Shown here: positions 1-11,818 of the stretch, piece by piece
How the letters are laid out: each line of letters starts with the position of its first letter
Position numbering within the stretch: the stretch's first letter is position 1
Origin: Tritonibacter horizontis
GTDB lineage: Bacteria > Pseudomonadota > Alphaproteobacteria > Rhodobacterales > Rhodobacteraceae
Direction of reading: 5' to 3'
Assembly (NCBI RefSeq): GCF_001518015.1
Contig: NZ_LPUY01000017.1
Coordinates: 1 to 64,000, forward strand
Length of the DNA stretch: 64,000 bases
The notes under the pieces: model-generated
Databases searched by the model: none
Seen by the model: only the letters and a program-made list of their open reading frames with translations
What the model was told of the DNA's origin: nothing
Position numbers and translations under genes: made by a program

Positions 1-1349
1 GCCTCGGAATAGGTCGGATGCGCGTGGCAGGTCAGGGCGATGTCCTCGGCGGAGGCGCCGAATTCCATCGCCACGCAGATCTCGTGGATCAGATCGCCGG
101 CGCCGGGGCCGATGATGGCTGCGCCCAGCACCCGGTCGGTCTCGGCATCGGTGATCAGCTTGACGAAACCACCCTCGGCCTGATGCACCGCCTTGGCGCG
201 GGCGTTGCCCATGAAGTTGAACTTGCCGACCTTGACCTTGCGGCCCTCGGCCTTCAGCGCGTCTTCGGTCTGGCCGACGGTGGCCACCTCGGGCGTGGTG
301 TAGACGACGCCAGGAATGACGCCGTAGTTCACGTGGCCATGTTTGCCCGCGATCACCTCGGCGACGGCCATGCCTTCGTCTTCGGCCTTATGGGCCAGCA
401 TCGGCCCCTCGATGACGTCGCCGATGGCGTAGATGCCCTGGACGTTGGTGGCCCAGTGGCCGTCGGTGGCGATCTGGCCGCGTTCGGTCATCTTGACCCC
501 CAGCGCATCAAGGCCGAGGCCCTCCGCATAGGGTTTGCGCCCGGTGGCAACCAGCACCACATCGGCGTCGAGGGTTTCTTCGTCGCCGCCCTTCTTGAGC
601 TGGTATTTGACCTTGCCCTTGGTTTTGGTGGTCTCGACGCCCTGGACGGCGGCCCCCATGATAAAGGTGAGGCCCTGCTTTTCCAGGATCCGCTTGAAGC
701 CACGCTGGACGTCCTTGTCCATGCCGGGGCAGACTGCGTCCATATATTCGACCACGGTGACCTCGGTGCCGAGGCGGGCATAGACCGAGCCAAGCTCAAG
801 CCCGATAACGCCGGCGCCGATCACCACCATTTTCTTGGGCACCTTCGGCAGCGCCAGTGCGCCGGTGCTGTCCACCACGATGCCGCTGTCGTTGTCGACC
901 TCAACACCCGGCAGGGCGGAGGGCACGGAGCCGGAGGCGATGACGATATTCTTGGCCTCATGGGTGTCGTCGCCGACCTTGACCTTGCCCGCCTCGGGGA
1001 TCGAGGCCCAGCCCTTGAGCCAGTCGATCTTGTTCTTCTTCATGAGGAATTCAACGCCGCCGGTGTTCTGGCCGATGACCTCATCCTTGTAGGATTTCAT
1101 CTGGTTCCAGTCGACCGAAGGAGATTTCCCCTTGAGGCCCATGGCGCCAAAATTGTGTTCTGCTTCGTGCAGCATATGGGTCGCGTGCAACAGCGCCTTG
1201 GAGGGGATGCAGCCGACGTTGAGACAGGTGCCGCCAAGGGTCTCGCGGCCTTCGACGATGGCGGTCTTGAGGCCCAGCTGGGCGCAGCGGATGGCGCTGA
1301 CATAGCCGCCGGGGCCTGCGCCGATGATGATGACGTCATAGGATGCCAT
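1..1349 (-). CDS. lpd: Dihydrolipoyl dehydrogenase (E3), 3' end cut by window edge
   Basis: This is the FAD flavoprotein that reoxidises dihydrolipoyl groups of 2-oxo acid dehydrogenase complexes with NAD+. The N-terminus reads [19 protein letters not shown], a classic FAD Rossmann motif. It is followed by the redox-active disulfide [16 protein letters not shown] and a second nucleotide-binding motif, [13 protein letters not shown]. The last visible residues, [10 protein letters not shown], contain the C-terminal His-x-His-Pro catalytic region, so only about 15 residues lie outside the window. The ATG at 1347-1349 has an upstream GGAG-like site. It is the last gene of the sucC-to-lpd block, so it probably serves 2-oxoglutarate dehydrogenase. 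Confidence 0.97.
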   Translation of the reverse strand, partial: MASYDVIIIGAGPGGYVSAIRCAQLGLKTAIVEGRETLGGTCLNVGCIPSKALLHATHMLHEAEHNFGAMGLKGKSPSVDWNQMKSYKDEVIGQNTGGVEFLMKKNKIDWLKGWASIPEAGKVKVGDDTHEAKNIVIASGSVPSALPGVEVDNDSGIVVDSTGALALPKVPKKMVVIGAGVIGLELGSVYARLGTEVTVVEYMDAVCPGMDKDVQRGFKRILEKQGLTFIMGAAVQGVETTKTKGKVKYQLKKGGDEETLDADVVLVATGRKPYAEGLGLDALGVKMTERGQIATDGHWATNVQGIYAIGDVIEGPMLAHKAEDEGMAVAEVIAGKHGHVNYGVIPGVVYTTPEVATVGQTEDALKAEGRKVKVGKFNFMGNARAKAVHQAEGGFVKLITDAETDRVLGAAIIGPGAGDLIHEICVAMEFGASAEDIALTCHAHPTYSE

Positions 1350-1452
1350 GGGTCATGTGCTCCTTAATGTTGGGTTGGTGGAGAGGCTGACAGAGGGGCG
1401 CTGCCCCCGGCCCTGCGGGCCTCCCCCGAGGTATTTGAGAAAAGATGAAGGG

Positions 1453-1863
1453 TCATAGCAGTGCCGCGATCAGCATCAGGGCGGTGGCGAGGTAGCCGAC
1501 GGCCCAGATGAAGCTGCGCCAGGGCACCCAGCCAAAGGCGTAGGCGGGGATATAGGCCAGCCGCGCGGCGAGGTAGGCATAGGCGCAGGCGGTGGTAAAG
1601 GGCGCGCTGCTGTCGGTCAGGGTGACAGTGACGCAGGCGACGGTGAAGAGGATGAGACCTTCGAAGTGGTTGTTCATCGCCCGGTAGAGCCGCGCGGTGC
1701 GTCTGGAGACCTGATCCTGCAGATCGCCGCCTAGCCGGTCGCGGTCGCGCGGGCTGAGGGTCTTGCCCTGGCCGAGTTCCAGGTTGGCCGGCACCGCCAT
1801 CAGGGCGATCTGGAAAACCTGCAGGAGCGCGGCGAGGGTGAGGGCGGTGAGTTCAGGGGTCAT
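1453..1863 (-). CDS. MAPEG-family membrane protein
   Basis: This is a small integral membrane protein of about 136 residues with four hydrophobic segments and the MAPEG-like pattern RxxRAxxNHxEGLxLF (here RLYRAMNNHFEGLILF), followed by YLAARLAYIPAYAFG. The family includes membrane-bound glutathione- and eicosanoid-handling enzymes, but bacterial members are mostly uncharacterised. I take the ATG at 1861-1863, four bases after the upstream gene's stop; a TTG at 1878 is also in frame. Its position between sucB and lpd is shared by many Rhodobacteraceae as far as I recall, and suggests co-transcription rather than a role in the TCA cycle. Confidence 0.85.
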   Translation of the reverse strand: MTPELTALTLAALLQVFQIALMAVPANLELGQGKTLSPRDRDRLGGDLQDQVSRRTARLYRAMNNHFEGLILFTVACVTVTLTDSSAPFTTACAYAYLAARLAYIPAYAFGWVPWRSFIWAVGYLATALMLIAALL

Positions 1864-1867
1864 TTTT

Positions 1868-2560
1868 TCAGTCAACACTTGGCGGTGGGAGGCGCTTTTG
1901 AGGAGGTGGCGGAAGCTTTGGCACTGCGGGCTCGCTAGGAAGGGCTAATATTTGCAGCTTTTCCTGGTGAGCTTCTTCTTGCAAGCCGATGAGTTGCGCT
2001 ATGGTTGCAATTGCGTGCGGCGCATCCGCAAGGAACGAAGTCGTCCCGACGAGCGCCGCTGCACATAAAGAGATTGCTTTAAGTGTATTGTTGTAGTCGA
2101 GTTTTTCCGCTTCGACTTCTGAACGTAGTCTTTTCAGAAGAGAAAAGACTTTCTCTTTGCGATGATCGGCTAACTCAGACTGGCGAACGATGTCGGTTAA
2201 GCGATCTACTTCAGAAATAAGCCGACCTCGCACCGCAGATGAAACTGGAAGCACATCGGCCTGCCCAGACTTACGAGGCTGAAATGATAGTTGCGCTGCC
2301 AACGCCGCCGCTTTCGCTCGGAACTCATCGAACTCGTCTAGAGCGTTGCCTACGGAAATAGCAGAGAGCGTTTCCGGCCGGATGGCTTGGGCCGTTACGC
2401 TCAGGACGTGGGAATATTCCAGCATTGCCCAAACTGGCAGCCCGCTTTCGTAGTCTTGAGAGTCTAATAGGCGCCTTTCCAATAGATCACGTAATTGCAG
2501 CCAACGAGCAATTGGCTCATTGGGTAGATCCTCATAGTCGTTGGCTGCAATTAATGCCAA
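1868..2560 (-). CDS. Hypothetical protein inserted between sucB and the MAPEG gene
   Basis: I do not recognise this 230-residue protein. Its middle (about residues 105-160) is charged and heptad-like (RLTDIVRQSELADHRKEKVFS) and probably forms a coiled coil. A hydrophobic stretch at about 163-195 could be a membrane segment, and the tail is proline-rich (PKLPPPPQKRLPPPS). The only suitable start is a TTG two bases after the sucB stop, with no clear ribosome site, so translation may be coupled to sucB. Base composition is visibly more AT-rich than in the flanking suc genes, which points to a later arrival in the operon. Confidence 0.7.
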   Translation of the reverse strand: MALIAANDYEDLPNEPIARWLQLRDLLERRLLDSQDYESGLPVWAMLEYSHVLSVTAQAIRPETLSAISVGNALDEFDEFRAKAAALAAQLSFQPRKSGQADVLPVSSAVRGRLISEVDRLTDIVRQSELADHRKEKVFSLLKRLRSEVEAEKLDYNNTLKAISLCAAALVGTTSFLADAPHAIATIAQLIGLQEEAHQEKLQILALPSEPAVPKLPPPPQKRLPPPSVD

Positions 2561-2562
2561 GC

Positions 2563-4074
2563 TTACAGATCCATCAGCAACCGGCGGGGATCTTCCAGCG
2601 CTTCTTTGACGCGCACGAGGAAGGTCACAGCGCCTTTGCCGTCGACGATCCGGTGGTCATAGGACAGCGCCAGATACATCATCGGGCGGATTTCCACCTT
2701 GCCGTTGATCGCCATCGGACGGTCCTGGATCTTGTGCATGCCCAGGATACCGGACTGCGGCGGGTTCAGGATCGGTGAGGACATCAGCGAGCCATAGACA
2801 CCCCCGTTGGAGATGGTGAAGGTGCCGCCTTGCATTTCCGCCATCGACAGCTTGCCGTCACGGGCGCGCGCGCCTTTCTCGGCAATTGCTTTTTCGATGT
2901 CGGCAAAGGACATCGCATCGGCGTCGCGGATGACCGGAACCACCAGGCCCGTGGGCGTGCCCGCGGCGATGCCCATGTGGACGAAGTTCTTGTAGACGAT
3001 GTCGGTGCCGTCGATTTCGGCGTTGACCTCGGGGACCTCGCGCAGCGCGTGGCAGCATGCCTTGGTGAAGAAGGACATGAAGCCCAGTTTGACGCCATGC
3101 TTCTTCAGGAACAGGTCCTTGTACTCGTTGCGCAGGGCCATCACCTCGGTCATGTCGACCTCGTTGTAGGTGGTCAGCATTGCGGCGGTGTTCTGGCTGT
3201 CCTTCAGACGCCGGGCGATGGTCTGACGCAGACGGGTCATCTTCACCCGTTCCTCGCGGGCAGCGTCATCTGCGGCCACGGGCGCGCGTGGCGCGGCGGG
3301 GGCCGAGGCGGCGGCAGGTGCTGATTTCGCAGCCGCGATTGCGCTTGCGACGTCTTCTTTCATGATGCGCCCGTCGCGGCCTGTGCCTTTGACGTTGGCG
3401 GCGTCCAGCCCGGCTTCGGCCATCGCCTTTTCCGCCGATGGCGCATTGGCGACGTCCTTGGACGCGGCGGCCGGAGCCGCAGCTGCGGCTGGCGCTGTGG
3501 CCGGGGCCGCCGCTGCCGACGCCTCACCGCCAGAGATCACGCCGAGTTTGGCGCTGGCATCCACGGTTGCGCCCTCTGGGGCGGTGATCTCGGCCAGAAC
3601 GCCGGCGGCGGGGCTTGGCACTTCGACCGAAACCTTGTCGGTTTCCAGCTCACAGAGCATTTCGTCCTGCGCGACCGTGTCGCCGACCTTCTTGAACCAG
3701 GTGGAAACGGTCGCCTCGGTGACGCTTTCGCCCAGGGTGGGCACCATCACATCGACAGAGGCGGCGGCGCTGTCGCCCTTGGCGGGGGCGTCTTCTGCGC
3801 TGGTCTTCGGCTCGGGCGTCTCGGGGCCTGCTTCGCCGGCTTCGGCGATATTGGCCAGCAGCGCATCGACGCCGACGGTGTCGCCTTCGTTCGCGACAAT
3901 CTCGGCCAGGGTGCCAGAGGCCGGGGCGGGGACCTCGACGGTCACCTTGTCGGTTTCCAGCTCACAGAGCATCTCGTCCTGGGCCACGGGATCGCCGGCC
4001 TTCTTGAACCAGGTGGCAACCGTTGCTTCGGTGACAGATTCGCCCAGGGTGGGCACGCGCACTTCGGTGGTCAT
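2563..4074 (-). CDS. sucB: 2-oxoglutarate dehydrogenase E2 (dihydrolipoyl succinyltransferase)
   Basis: SucB transfers the succinyl group from E1 through lipoyl arms to CoA. At 503 residues it has two lipoyl domains rather than one: both carry [13 protein letters not shown] and ETDKV, with lipoyl lysines at K43 and K147, and they are nearly identical. A short E3-binding domain follows (about 210-250, [20 protein letters not shown]). The catalytic domain ends with [13 protein letters not shown], giving catalytic H474 and D478. The ATG at 4072-4074 has a GAGGAAG ribosome site and lies 14 bases after sucA. Confidence 0.97.
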   Translation of the reverse strand: MTTEVRVPTLGESVTEATVATWFKKAGDPVAQDEMLCELETDKVTVEVPAPASGTLAEIVANEGDTVGVDALLANIAEAGEAGPETPEPKTSAEDAPAKGDSAAASVDVMVPTLGESVTEATVSTWFKKVGDTVAQDEMLCELETDKVSVEVPSPAAGVLAEITAPEGATVDASAKLGVISGGEASAAAAPATAPAAAAAPAAASKDVANAPSAEKAMAEAGLDAANVKGTGRDGRIMKEDVASAIAAAKSAPAAASAPAAPRAPVAADDAAREERVKMTRLRQTIARRLKDSQNTAAMLTTYNEVDMTEVMALRNEYKDLFLKKHGVKLGFMSFFTKACCHALREVPEVNAEIDGTDIVYKNFVHMGIAAGTPTGLVVPVIRDADAMSFADIEKAIAEKGARARDGKLSMAEMQGGTFTISNGGVYGSLMSSPILNPPQSGILGMHKIQDRPMAINGKVEIRPMMYLALSYDHRIVDGKGAVTFLVRVKEALEDPRRLLMDL

Positions 4075-4088
4075 GATCTCAATCTTCC

Positions 4089-7040
4089 TCAGATGCTCAG
4101 CGCTTCGTCGACGAGCGCCGCTTGTTGGGCTTTATGTTCACTGGCCAGACCCGTCGCGGGCGAGGCCGATGTGGCGCGACCGACATAGGTCGGACGGGTG
4201 TGCTTGGCTTTGATCCGGGTCAGGACCCATTCGATATTGGGTTCGATAAAGGTCCAGGGGCCCTGGTTCTTGGGTTCTTCCTGGCACCAGACCATGTCGG
4301 CATCCTTGAACCGCTCAAGCTCCTTCACCAGGCTGATCGCCGGGAAGGGGTAATATTGCTCGATCCGCATGATGTAGACATCGTCGATGCCGCGGGCGTC
4401 GCGTTCTTCCAGCAGGTCGTAGTAGACCTTGCCCGAACACAGCACGACGCGCTTGATCTTCTTGTCGGCGACCAGTTTGGTGTCCGACGCGCCGGTTTCC
4501 GCATCATCCCACAGCACCCGGTGAAAGGACGACCCGGTGGTGAACTCATGCGCCTTGGAGACCGCCAGCTTGTGACGCAGCAGCGATTTCGGCGTCATCA
4601 GCACCAGAGGTTTGCGGAAGGTGCGGTGGATCTGGCGACGCAGGATGTGGAAATAGTTCGCCGGCGTGGTGCAGTTGGCGACGATCCAGTTGTCCTGGCC
4701 GCACATCTGCAGGAACCTCTCCAGACGGGCGGAGGAGTGCTCCGGCCCCTGGCCCTCAAACCCATGCGGCAGCAGGCAGACAAGGCCCGACATCCGCAGC
4801 CATTTGCTCTCGCCCGAGGAAATGAACTGGTCGAACATGATCTGCGCGCCATTGGCAAAGTCGCCAAACTGCGCTTCCCACAGGGTCAGCGCGTTGGGTT
4901 CCGCCAGCGAGTAGCCATATTCAAACCCGAGAACCGCATATTCCGACAGGGCGGAATCGATGACTTCGTATTGCGCCTGTCCCTTGCGGATGTTGTTGAG
5001 CGGATAGTAGCGCTCTTCGGTTTCCTGGTTCACGATGCCGGAGTGGCGCTGCGAGAAGGTGCCCCGCGTGCTGTCCTGCCCGGACAGGCGAACCGGATAG
5101 CCCTCGGTCAGCAGGGAGCCAAAGGCCAGCGCCTCGCCGGTGGCCCAGTCAAACCCTTCGCCGGTCTCAAACATCTTTTTGCGCGCATCCAGGAAACGCC
5201 CGATGGTCTTGTGCACCGGATAGCCCTCGGGCAGCGTTGTCAGGCCGCGCCCGACGCTGTCCATGGTTTTGGGCTTGATGGCGGTTTCGCCGCGCTGATA
5301 GTCCTCTTTTTGCTTATCGAGGTGCGACCAGCGCCCGTCCAGCCAGTCGGCCTTGTTGGGCTTAAAGCTTTTGCCCGCTTCGAATTCCTCGTTGAGCCGG
5401 GCCTGGAAGGCCGCCTTCATGTCCTCGATCTCGCCCTCGGGGATCAGCCCGTCCTTGACCAGACGTTCGGTATAGAGCGACAGCGTCGTCTTGTGGCCCT
5501 TGATCTTCTTGTACATCAACGGGTTGGTGAACATCGGCTCGTCGCCTTCGTTGTGACCAAACCGGCGGTAGCAGAAGATGTCCAGCACCACATCCTTGTG
5601 GAATTTCTGGCGGAATTCGGTGGCCACCTTGGCGGCATGCACCACCGCCTCCGGGTCGTCGCCGTTGACGTGGAAAATCGGTGCCTCGACCACCAGCGCG
5701 TTGTCGGTGGGATAGGGCGAAGAGCGCGAGAAATGCGGCGCCGTGGTAAAGCCGATCTGGTTGTTCACGACGATATGCATGGTGCCCCCGGCCCGGTGGC
5801 CGCGCAGACCTGACAGCGCGAAACATTCCGCTACCACGCCCTGGCCGGCAAAGGCCGCGTCGCCATGCAGCAGGATCGGCAGAACCGTGGTCCGGTCGGA
5901 ATCGTTCATCTGGTCCTGCTTGGCGCGGACCTTGCCGAGCACAACCGGGTTCACCGCCTCCAGGTGAGAGGGGTTGGCGGTCAGGCTGAGGTGCACCTTG
6001 TTGCCGTCAAACTCCCGGTCCGACGACGCCCCGAGGTGGTATTTCACATCGCCGGACCCATCGACGTCCTCGGGTTTGAAGCTGCCGCCCTGGAATTCGT
6101 TGAAGATCGCCTTGTAGGGCTTTTGCATCACATTCGCCAGGACCGACAGACGGCCCCGGTGGGGCATGCCGATGACGATATCCTTGATGCCGAGGTTGCC
6201 GCCCCGCTTGATGATCTGCTCCATCGCAGGGATCAGGCTTTCGCCGCCGTCCAGGCCAAACCGCTTGGTGCCCATGTATTTGACATGCAGGAACTTTTCA
6301 AAGCCCTCGGCCTCGACCATCTTGTTCAGGATCGCCTTGCGCCCCTCGCGGGTAAAGCGGATTTCCTTGTCGTAGCCTTCGATCCGTTCCTTCAGCCAGG
6401 CGGATTGCTCGGGGTCGGAAATATGCATGTATTGCAGCGCGAAAGTGCCGCAATAGGTGCGTTTGACAATGTCCACGATCTGGCGCATCGACGCCACCTG
6501 CAGCCCCAGAACGTTGTCGATGAAGATCGGGCGATCCATGTCGCTGTCGTTGAAGCCATAGCTCTTTGGGTCCAGCTCCGGGTGCGACGCGGCAGAGCGC
6601 ATGCCCAGCGGGTCCAGATCCGCCGCCAGGTGGCCGCGAATACGGTAGGCGCGGATCAGCATGATCGCACGGATCGAGTCCAGAACCGCGCGCTGGATCT
6701 GGTCGTTGGAAACCGCAACGCCCTTCTCAGCGGCCTTTTCCTTGATCTTCTTGCCGGCCGCCTTGGTTTCCACCGGGGCGGGCCATTCGCCCGTCAACGC
6801 ACAGGTCAGATCATCCTCGGGGGCGGGCGGCCAGTCGGCGCGCGCCCAGGACGGCCCGGCGGCCTCGTTCTTCACATCCTGATCGGCATCGCCCATGGCG
6901 CGGAAAAATTCCGCCCAGGCGGCATCGACCGCATTGGGATCATTGGCATACTGGGCGTAAAGCTGCTCCAGGTATTCCGCGTTATGCCCCTGCATGAAGG
7001 AGGACGCATGAAAAGTGTCGTTGGGGCTTTGGTCGGTCAT
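4089..7040 (-). CDS. sucA: 2-oxoglutarate dehydrogenase E1 component
   Basis: This is the thiamine-diphosphate enzyme that decarboxylates 2-oxoglutarate. The 983-residue length is normal. The N-terminus contains [15 protein letters not shown]-type E2-anchoring sequence, followed by [29 protein letters not shown] and [13 protein letters not shown], the thiamine-binding and substrate core. The C-terminal half has [14 protein letters not shown] and [23 protein letters not shown], typical of OdhA/SucA. I use the ATG at 7038-7040 (MTDQSPND), which has AAGAGG ten bases upstream; a longer in-frame start at 7076 has no support. It is followed closely by sucB. Confidence 0.97.
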   Translation of the reverse strand: MTDQSPNDTFHASSFMQGHNAEYLEQLYAQYANDPNAVDAAWAEFFRAMGDADQDVKNEAAGPSWARADWPPAPEDDLTCALTGEWPAPVETKAAGKKIKEKAAEKGVAVSNDQIQRAVLDSIRAIMLIRAYRIRGHLAADLDPLGMRSAASHPELDPKSYGFNDSDMDRPIFIDNVLGLQVASMRQIVDIVKRTYCGTFALQYMHISDPEQSAWLKERIEGYDKEIRFTREGRKAILNKMVEAEGFEKFLHVKYMGTKRFGLDGGESLIPAMEQIIKRGGNLGIKDIVIGMPHRGRLSVLANVMQKPYKAIFNEFQGGSFKPEDVDGSGDVKYHLGASSDREFDGNKVHLSLTANPSHLEAVNPVVLGKVRAKQDQMNDSDRTTVLPILLHGDAAFAGQGVVAECFALSGLRGHRAGGTMHIVVNNQIGFTTAPHFSRSSPYPTDNALVVEAPIFHVNGDDPEAVVHAAKVATEFRQKFHKDVVLDIFCYRRFGHNEGDEPMFTNPLMYKKIKGHKTTLSLYTERLVKDGLIPEGEIEDMKAAFQARLNEEFEAGKSFKPNKADWLDGRWSHLDKQKEDYQRGETAIKPKTMDSVGRGLTTLPEGYPVHKTIGRFLDARKKMFETGEGFDWATGEALAFGSLLTEGYPVRLSGQDSTRGTFSQRHSGIVNQETEERYYPLNNIRKGQAQYEVIDSALSEYAVLGFEYGYSLAEPNALTLWEAQFGDFANGAQIMFDQFISSGESKWLRMSGLVCLLPHGFEGQGPEHSSARLERFLQMCGQDNWIVANCTTPANYFHILRRQIHRTFRKPLVLMTPKSLLRHKLAVSKAHEFTTGSSFHRVLWDDAETGASDTKLVADKKIKRVVLCSGKVYYDLLEERDARGIDDVYIMRIEQYYPFPAISLVKELERFKDADMVWCQEEPKNQGPWTFIEPNIEWVLTRIKAKHTRPTYVGRATSASPATGLASEHKAQQAALVDEALSI

Positions 7041-7270
7041 GGGGGGGTGCCTCTTGTGCGTTTGGACCGTAAGCAATCAGCCCCGTCGCCTAGGACTGAA
7101 AGCCCGAAAAGGGCGAAATGTTTCGTTTCAATACAGTGGCGGATCCTGCGGCGAAGGCGGCCATTCGGCCGCATCGGCAACAGCATCCATAGGGTGTCCG
7201 GGGGCGGGCGCAAAACGCCCACCCCGCAAGGTTCTGACCGACCCGAGCGTTGTCTTGGGTCGCTGTGGCA
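7041..7270. other. sucD-sucA intergenic spacer
   Basis: About 230 bases separate the sucD stop from the sucA start. I see no convincing gene or terminator with a T-tract here. The spacing is larger than at other joints of this block, so an internal promoter for sucAB is possible but not shown. Confidence 0.4.
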
Positions 7271-8158
7271 TCAGCCCTTCGCGATGGCGGCCTGAACCGC
7301 TTCGCCGAGGGTGGCCGGGCTGTCGGCAACGACGATGCCTGCGGCTTTCATCGCTTCGATCTTGTCCTCGGCACCGCCTTTGCCACCGGCGACAATCGCG
7401 CCCGCGTGACCCATGCGGCGGCCCGGAGGCGCCGTGCGGCCGGCGATGAAACCAGCGATTGGCTTCCAGCGGCCTTTTTTCTTCTGCTCGGCGATGAATT
7501 CCGCCGCTTCTTCCTCGGCAGAGCCGCCGATCTCGCCGATCATGATGATCGACTGGGTTTCCGGATCGTCGAGGAACATGTCCAGCACGTCGATATGCTC
7601 GGTGCCCTTGATCGGGTCGCCGCCGATCCCGACAGCGGTGGACTGGCCAAGACCGATGTCGGAGGTCTGCTTCACCGCCTCATAGGTCAGGGTGCCGGAC
7701 CGGGACACAACACCGACCGAGCCACGCTTGTGGATGTGGCCGGGCATGATGCCGATCTTGCAGGCATCGGGGGTGATCACGCCGGGGCAGTTGGGGCCGA
7801 TCAGGCGCGATTTGGAGCCTTCCAGCGCCCGCTTGACCTTCATCATGTCCAGCACCGGAATGCCTTCGGTGATGCAGACGATCAGTTCCATCTCGGCGTC
7901 GATCGCCTCCAGGATGGAATCGGCGGCAAAGGGCGGCGGCACGTAGATGACCGACGCATTGGCTTCGGTCACATGCTTGGCTTCATGCACGGAGTTGAAG
8001 ACCGGCAGGTCCAGGTGGGTTTGCCCACCCTTGCCGGGGGTCACGCCGCCAACCATCTTGGTGCCATAGGCGATGGCCTGTTCTGAGTGGAAGGTGCCCT
8101 GCGAGCCGGTGAGGCCCTGACAGATGACTTTGGTGTTTTCGTCGATGAGGACTGCCAT
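7271..8158 (-). CDS. sucD: Succinate-CoA ligase, ADP-forming, alpha subunit
   Basis: SucD forms the CoA-binding half of succinyl-CoA synthetase and carries the phosphohistidine. The protein is 295 residues, the family's usual size. It starts [24 protein letters not shown], the CoA-binding Rossmann segment. [26 protein letters not shown] and [11 protein letters not shown] follow, and the active-site region [27 protein letters not shown] contains the phosphorylated histidine. Unusually, it does not directly follow sucC: a small exported protein lies between them. Confidence 0.97.
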   Translation of the reverse strand: MAVLIDENTKVICQGLTGSQGTFHSEQAIAYGTKMVGGVTPGKGGQTHLDLPVFNSVHEAKHVTEANASVIYVPPPFAADSILEAIDAEMELIVCITEGIPVLDMMKVKRALEGSKSRLIGPNCPGVITPDACKIGIMPGHIHKRGSVGVVSRSGTLTYEAVKQTSDIGLGQSTAVGIGGDPIKGTEHIDVLDMFLDDPETQSIIMIGEIGGSAEEEAAEFIAEQKKKGRWKPIAGFIAGRTAPPGRRMGHAGAIVAGGKGGAEDKIEAMKAAGIVVADSPATLGEAVQAAIAKG

Positions 8159-8177
8159 TTTATTGGTTCCTTCTGTG

Positions 8178-8603
8178 CTATCTGGATCGTACGACGGCTA
8201 CGTCGAATGTATTCGAATTCAGACGAGCACTTTTGATTTCGGGGTTCCCCGGCTTGGCGCCGGGTTTGATCATCTCTGCTGTCGATTCCGCAAATTCCGC
8301 GCCAGGCAATTCGTCGCGCCCCTTACGGGCCACGAAGCGCGCACTGCAGACCTTGGAATTGATGCGCAGATGGATCGCGAATTTGGGGTGCTCGTGAAGG
8401 CCAGTCGCTTGGTCGAGTACGAAGCTGTTGGCTTCGGCCGTTGCGATTGCAGCCTTCACGTTAGGGTAGGCGTTTTGGCAAATACTTCCGTAGAGTTGCC
8501 CCGCCATCTTCAGGGTCACCTTCTGCCCTCCCGGAGCATCCGCATGCGCGGGAAGAGCAGCGCCCAAGGCGACAGCAACACATGAAAGTTTAAGCCAACG
8601 CAT
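8178..8603 (-). CDS. Small exported hypothetical protein between sucC and sucD
   Basis: This 141-residue protein begins [23 protein letters not shown], a good Sec signal peptide with cleavage after AHA. The mature part is about 120 residues with two cysteines (SICQNAY and KVCSARF) that could form a disulfide in the periplasm. I do not recognise the family. Its stop is 19 bases before sucD and its start 5 bases after the sucC stop, so it is embedded in the operon. Its base composition looks lower in GC than sucC and sucD. No functional link to succinyl-CoA synthetase is apparent. Confidence 0.75.
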   Translation of the reverse strand: MRWLKLSCVAVALGAALPAHADAPGGQKVTLKMAGQLYGSICQNAYPNVKAAIATAEANSFVLDQATGLHEHPKFAIHLRINSKVCSARFVARKGRDELPGAEFAESTAEMIKPGAKPGNPEIKSARLNSNTFDVAVVRSR

Positions 8604-8608
8604 CCCGC

Positions 8609-9802
8609 TTAGCCCTTGACCGCTTTCACGATCTTCTGGGCACCGTCGGACAGGTCATCCGCCGCGATCACGTTCAGGCCGGAATTCGCGATGATCTCCT
8701 TGCCCTTCTCGACGTTGGTGCCCTCAAGGCGCACAACCAGCGGAACCTTCAGGCCGACTTCCTTCACCGCGGCGATCACGCCCTCGGCGATGACGTCGCA
8801 GCGCATGATGCCGCCGAAGATGTTCACCAGGATGCCTTTGACGTTGGGGTCAGAGGTGATGATCTTGAAGGCCTCGGTCACTTTCTCCTTGGTGGCGCCG
8901 CCACCCACGTCGAGGAAGTTTGCAGGCTCCGCGCCGTAGAGTTTGATGATGTCCATGGTGGCCATCGCCAGACCCGCACCGTTCACCATACAGCCGATCT
9001 CACCATCAAGCGTGATGTAGTTCAGGTCGTATTTGGAGGCTTCCAGTTCCTTGGGGTCCTCTTCCGAGGTGTCGCGCAGTTCGGCGATATCGGCGTGGCG
9101 GTAGATCGCGTTGCCGTCAAACCCGACCTTGGCGTCCAGCACCTTGAGGTTGCCGTCGTCCGCGACGATCAGCGGGTTGATCTCCAGCATCTCCATGTCC
9201 TTCTCGGTGAAGGCTTGGTAAAGCTGACCCATCAGTTTGACGCATTGTTTGATCTGCGCGCCCTCGAGGCCGAGCGAGAACGCAACGCGGCGGCCGTGGT
9301 AGGGCTGATAGCCGGTGGCCGGATCAACAGAGAAGGACAGGATCTTCTCCGGGGTCTCTGCTGCGACCTCTTCGATGTCCATGCCGCCCTCGGTGGAGCA
9401 GACAAACGACACGCGCGAAGTGACGCGATCGACCAGCAGCGCCAGGTACAGCTCTGTCTGGATGCCGGACCCGGCTTCGATATAGATCCGGTTGACCTGT
9501 TTGCCCGCCGGGCCGGTCTGATGCGTGACCAGGGTGCGGCCGAGCATCTTCTTGGCTTCCTGGGCGGCCTCTTCGACCGATTTGGTCAGGCGCACACCAC
9601 CTTTTTCACCGGCATCGGCTTCGGTAAAGGACCCTTTGCCGCGGCCCCCTGCGTGGATTTGGGCCTTTACAACCCAGAGCGGGCCGTCAAGCTCCCCTGC
9701 GGCGGTTTTGGCCTCGTCTGCTTTCAGCACAACCCGCCCGTCGGAAACCGGCGCACCATAGCTGCGAAGGAGGGCCTTGGCCTGATATTCGTGGATGTTC
9801 AT
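8609..9802 (-). CDS. sucC: Succinate-CoA ligase, ADP-forming, beta subunit
   Basis: SucC is the ATP-grasp subunit of succinyl-CoA synthetase. It starts [22 protein letters not shown], has [12 protein letters not shown] in the nucleotide-binding region, MEINPLIV as part of the Mg-binding ATP-grasp site, and [21 protein letters not shown] with [16 protein letters not shown] in the ligase domain. The length of 397 residues is standard. It is the first gene of the sucC-to-lpd run. A pair of TGTGATCAC(A/G) boxes lies 112 bases upstream of its ATG, matching an arrangement upstream of sdhC. Confidence 0.97.
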   Translation of the reverse strand: MNIHEYQAKALLRSYGAPVSDGRVVLKADEAKTAAGELDGPLWVVKAQIHAGGRGKGSFTEADAGEKGGVRLTKSVEEAAQEAKKMLGRTLVTHQTGPAGKQVNRIYIEAGSGIQTELYLALLVDRVTSRVSFVCSTEGGMDIEEVAAETPEKILSFSVDPATGYQPYHGRRVAFSLGLEGAQIKQCVKLMGQLYQAFTEKDMEMLEINPLIVADDGNLKVLDAKVGFDGNAIYRHADIAELRDTSEEDPKELEASKYDLNYITLDGEIGCMVNGAGLAMATMDIIKLYGAEPANFLDVGGGATKEKVTEAFKIITSDPNVKGILVNIFGGIMRCDVIAEGVIAAVKEVGLKVPLVVRLEGTNVEKGKEIIANSGLNVIAADDLSDGAQKIVKAVKG

Positions 9803-9914
9803 GAGAAACTGTCCCGTCTGGCTACATTTGTCCCTTTCTAATACGCCTTGATCAAACAGGAGGTTAAAGGGTTTTCTGCCGCGTGAGCGCTAAATGATGG
9901 AGTTTTTGTGCATT

Positions 9915-9945
9915 TGTGATCACGGGTTTGTGGCGTGTGATCACA
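9915..9945. promoter_or_regulatory. Twin palindromic boxes upstream of sucC
   Basis: Two copies of the palindrome TGTGATCAC(A/G) lie at 9915-9924 and 9936-9945, exactly 21 bp (two helical turns) apart. The same pair with the same spacing occurs at 16969-16999 before sdhC. The inner edge is 112 bases from the sucC start. This looks like a site for cooperative binding by a dimeric regulator of TCA genes; the regulator is not identifiable here. Confidence 0.7.
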
Positions 9946-10081
9946 TATTGAAAACGACTAAAATGCTGCGATTCGCGCTGTCCGTTGTCAGCGAATTCCC
10001 GTTTGGCAAGCATTGGGTTTACAGCACATGAGGCGGAGTGCGGGCGCCCCGATGGGCCTGCTGGGGCGCCCGTCGGCGGCG

Positions 10082-10324
10082 TTATTCGGCCGGTGGTTTG
10101 ACCTCGGTTTCCGGTTTGTGCGGCCGTTTGCCGAGCGGCATCAGGCGCCGCAGGCCATACCAGGAAATGCGCACGCGGACCTCTTTCTGGGTCGACCGTC
10201 GGGCCTGCGCGCGCGTCACATTGATGGCACCGCCGCCCATCAATACGATCAGTACTGCGACAGCCGTTCCCACCATGATCAGGGTCTTTGCCCACAGGGG
10301 GGCAGACGACAAAATGTCGGTCAT
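10082..10324 (-). CDS. Small single-pass membrane protein
   Basis: This 80-residue protein has one clear transmembrane helix (about residues 9-34, LWAKTLIMVGTAVAVLIVLMGGGAINV) followed by a basic cytoplasmic tail rich in Arg and Lys (RAQARRSTQKEVRVR; GKRPHKPE). The ATG at 10322-10324 has a strong AGGAGG site, which supports it as a real gene despite its size. It lies between mdh and sucC on the same strand but is separated from each by more than 270 bases. The function is unknown. Confidence 0.75.
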   Translation of the reverse strand: MTDILSSAPLWAKTLIMVGTAVAVLIVLMGGGAINVTRAQARRSTQKEVRVRISWYGLRRLMPLGKRPHKPETEVKPPAE

Positions 10325-10447
10325 AGGATCCTCCTACCGGATTGAAGATGAACAGGAATTTTGGCTGCGGTAGACCCGCGCTTCGTAGCAAGAGGATGCA
10401 ATACCGTCCGCTGTCCTCTCTAGAAAGGCGCTGTTGGCCCCCTTCGC

Positions 10448-10466
10448 ATCACAAAGGTTATGTGAT
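10448..10466. promoter_or_regulatory. ATCACA-N7-TGTGAT inverted repeat
   Basis: An inverted repeat with arms ATCACA (10448-10453) and TGTGAT (10461-10466) lies upstream of the small membrane protein gene. It resembles half of the twin-box motif seen before sucC and sdhC, but split by seven bases. It may be an operator. Confidence 0.3.
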
Positions 10467-10560
10467 TCCACGCCGCCTTTTGTGACGAATGTGAAACAGT
10501 TTTATGACATGGATTTGCGCCCTGTTTGCGCTGGGGGGCCAGATCTGGCGAGGCGGACAC

Positions 10561-10589
10561 AAAAAAGGCGCTCCAACAGGAGCGCCTTT
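10561..10589 (-). terminator. Rho-independent terminator after mdh
   Basis: Reading the minus strand, an 11-bp perfect stem (AAAGGCGCTCC at 10579-10589 paired with 10564-10574) with a four-base loop is followed by a run of T. It lies about 27 bases beyond the mdh stop and ends that transcript before the small membrane protein gene. Confidence 0.9.
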
Positions 10590-10615
10590 CGAGATCACAG
10601 AATGTCAGCTTGGGC

Positions 10616-11794
<1,179 letters not shown>

Positions 11795-11818
11795 TCATTT
11801 TCATGGGCCCTTGAATAT

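Noticed and set aside
18-1367. A 449-codon plus-strand reading frame at the window start
   Set aside because: It is antisense to lpd, whose FAD, disulfide and C-terminal motifs are clear on the minus strand.
4122-5813. A 563-codon plus-strand reading frame antisense to sucA
   Set aside because: It lies wholly over the conserved sucA sequence on the other strand, has no ribosome site and is explained by high-GC codon bias.
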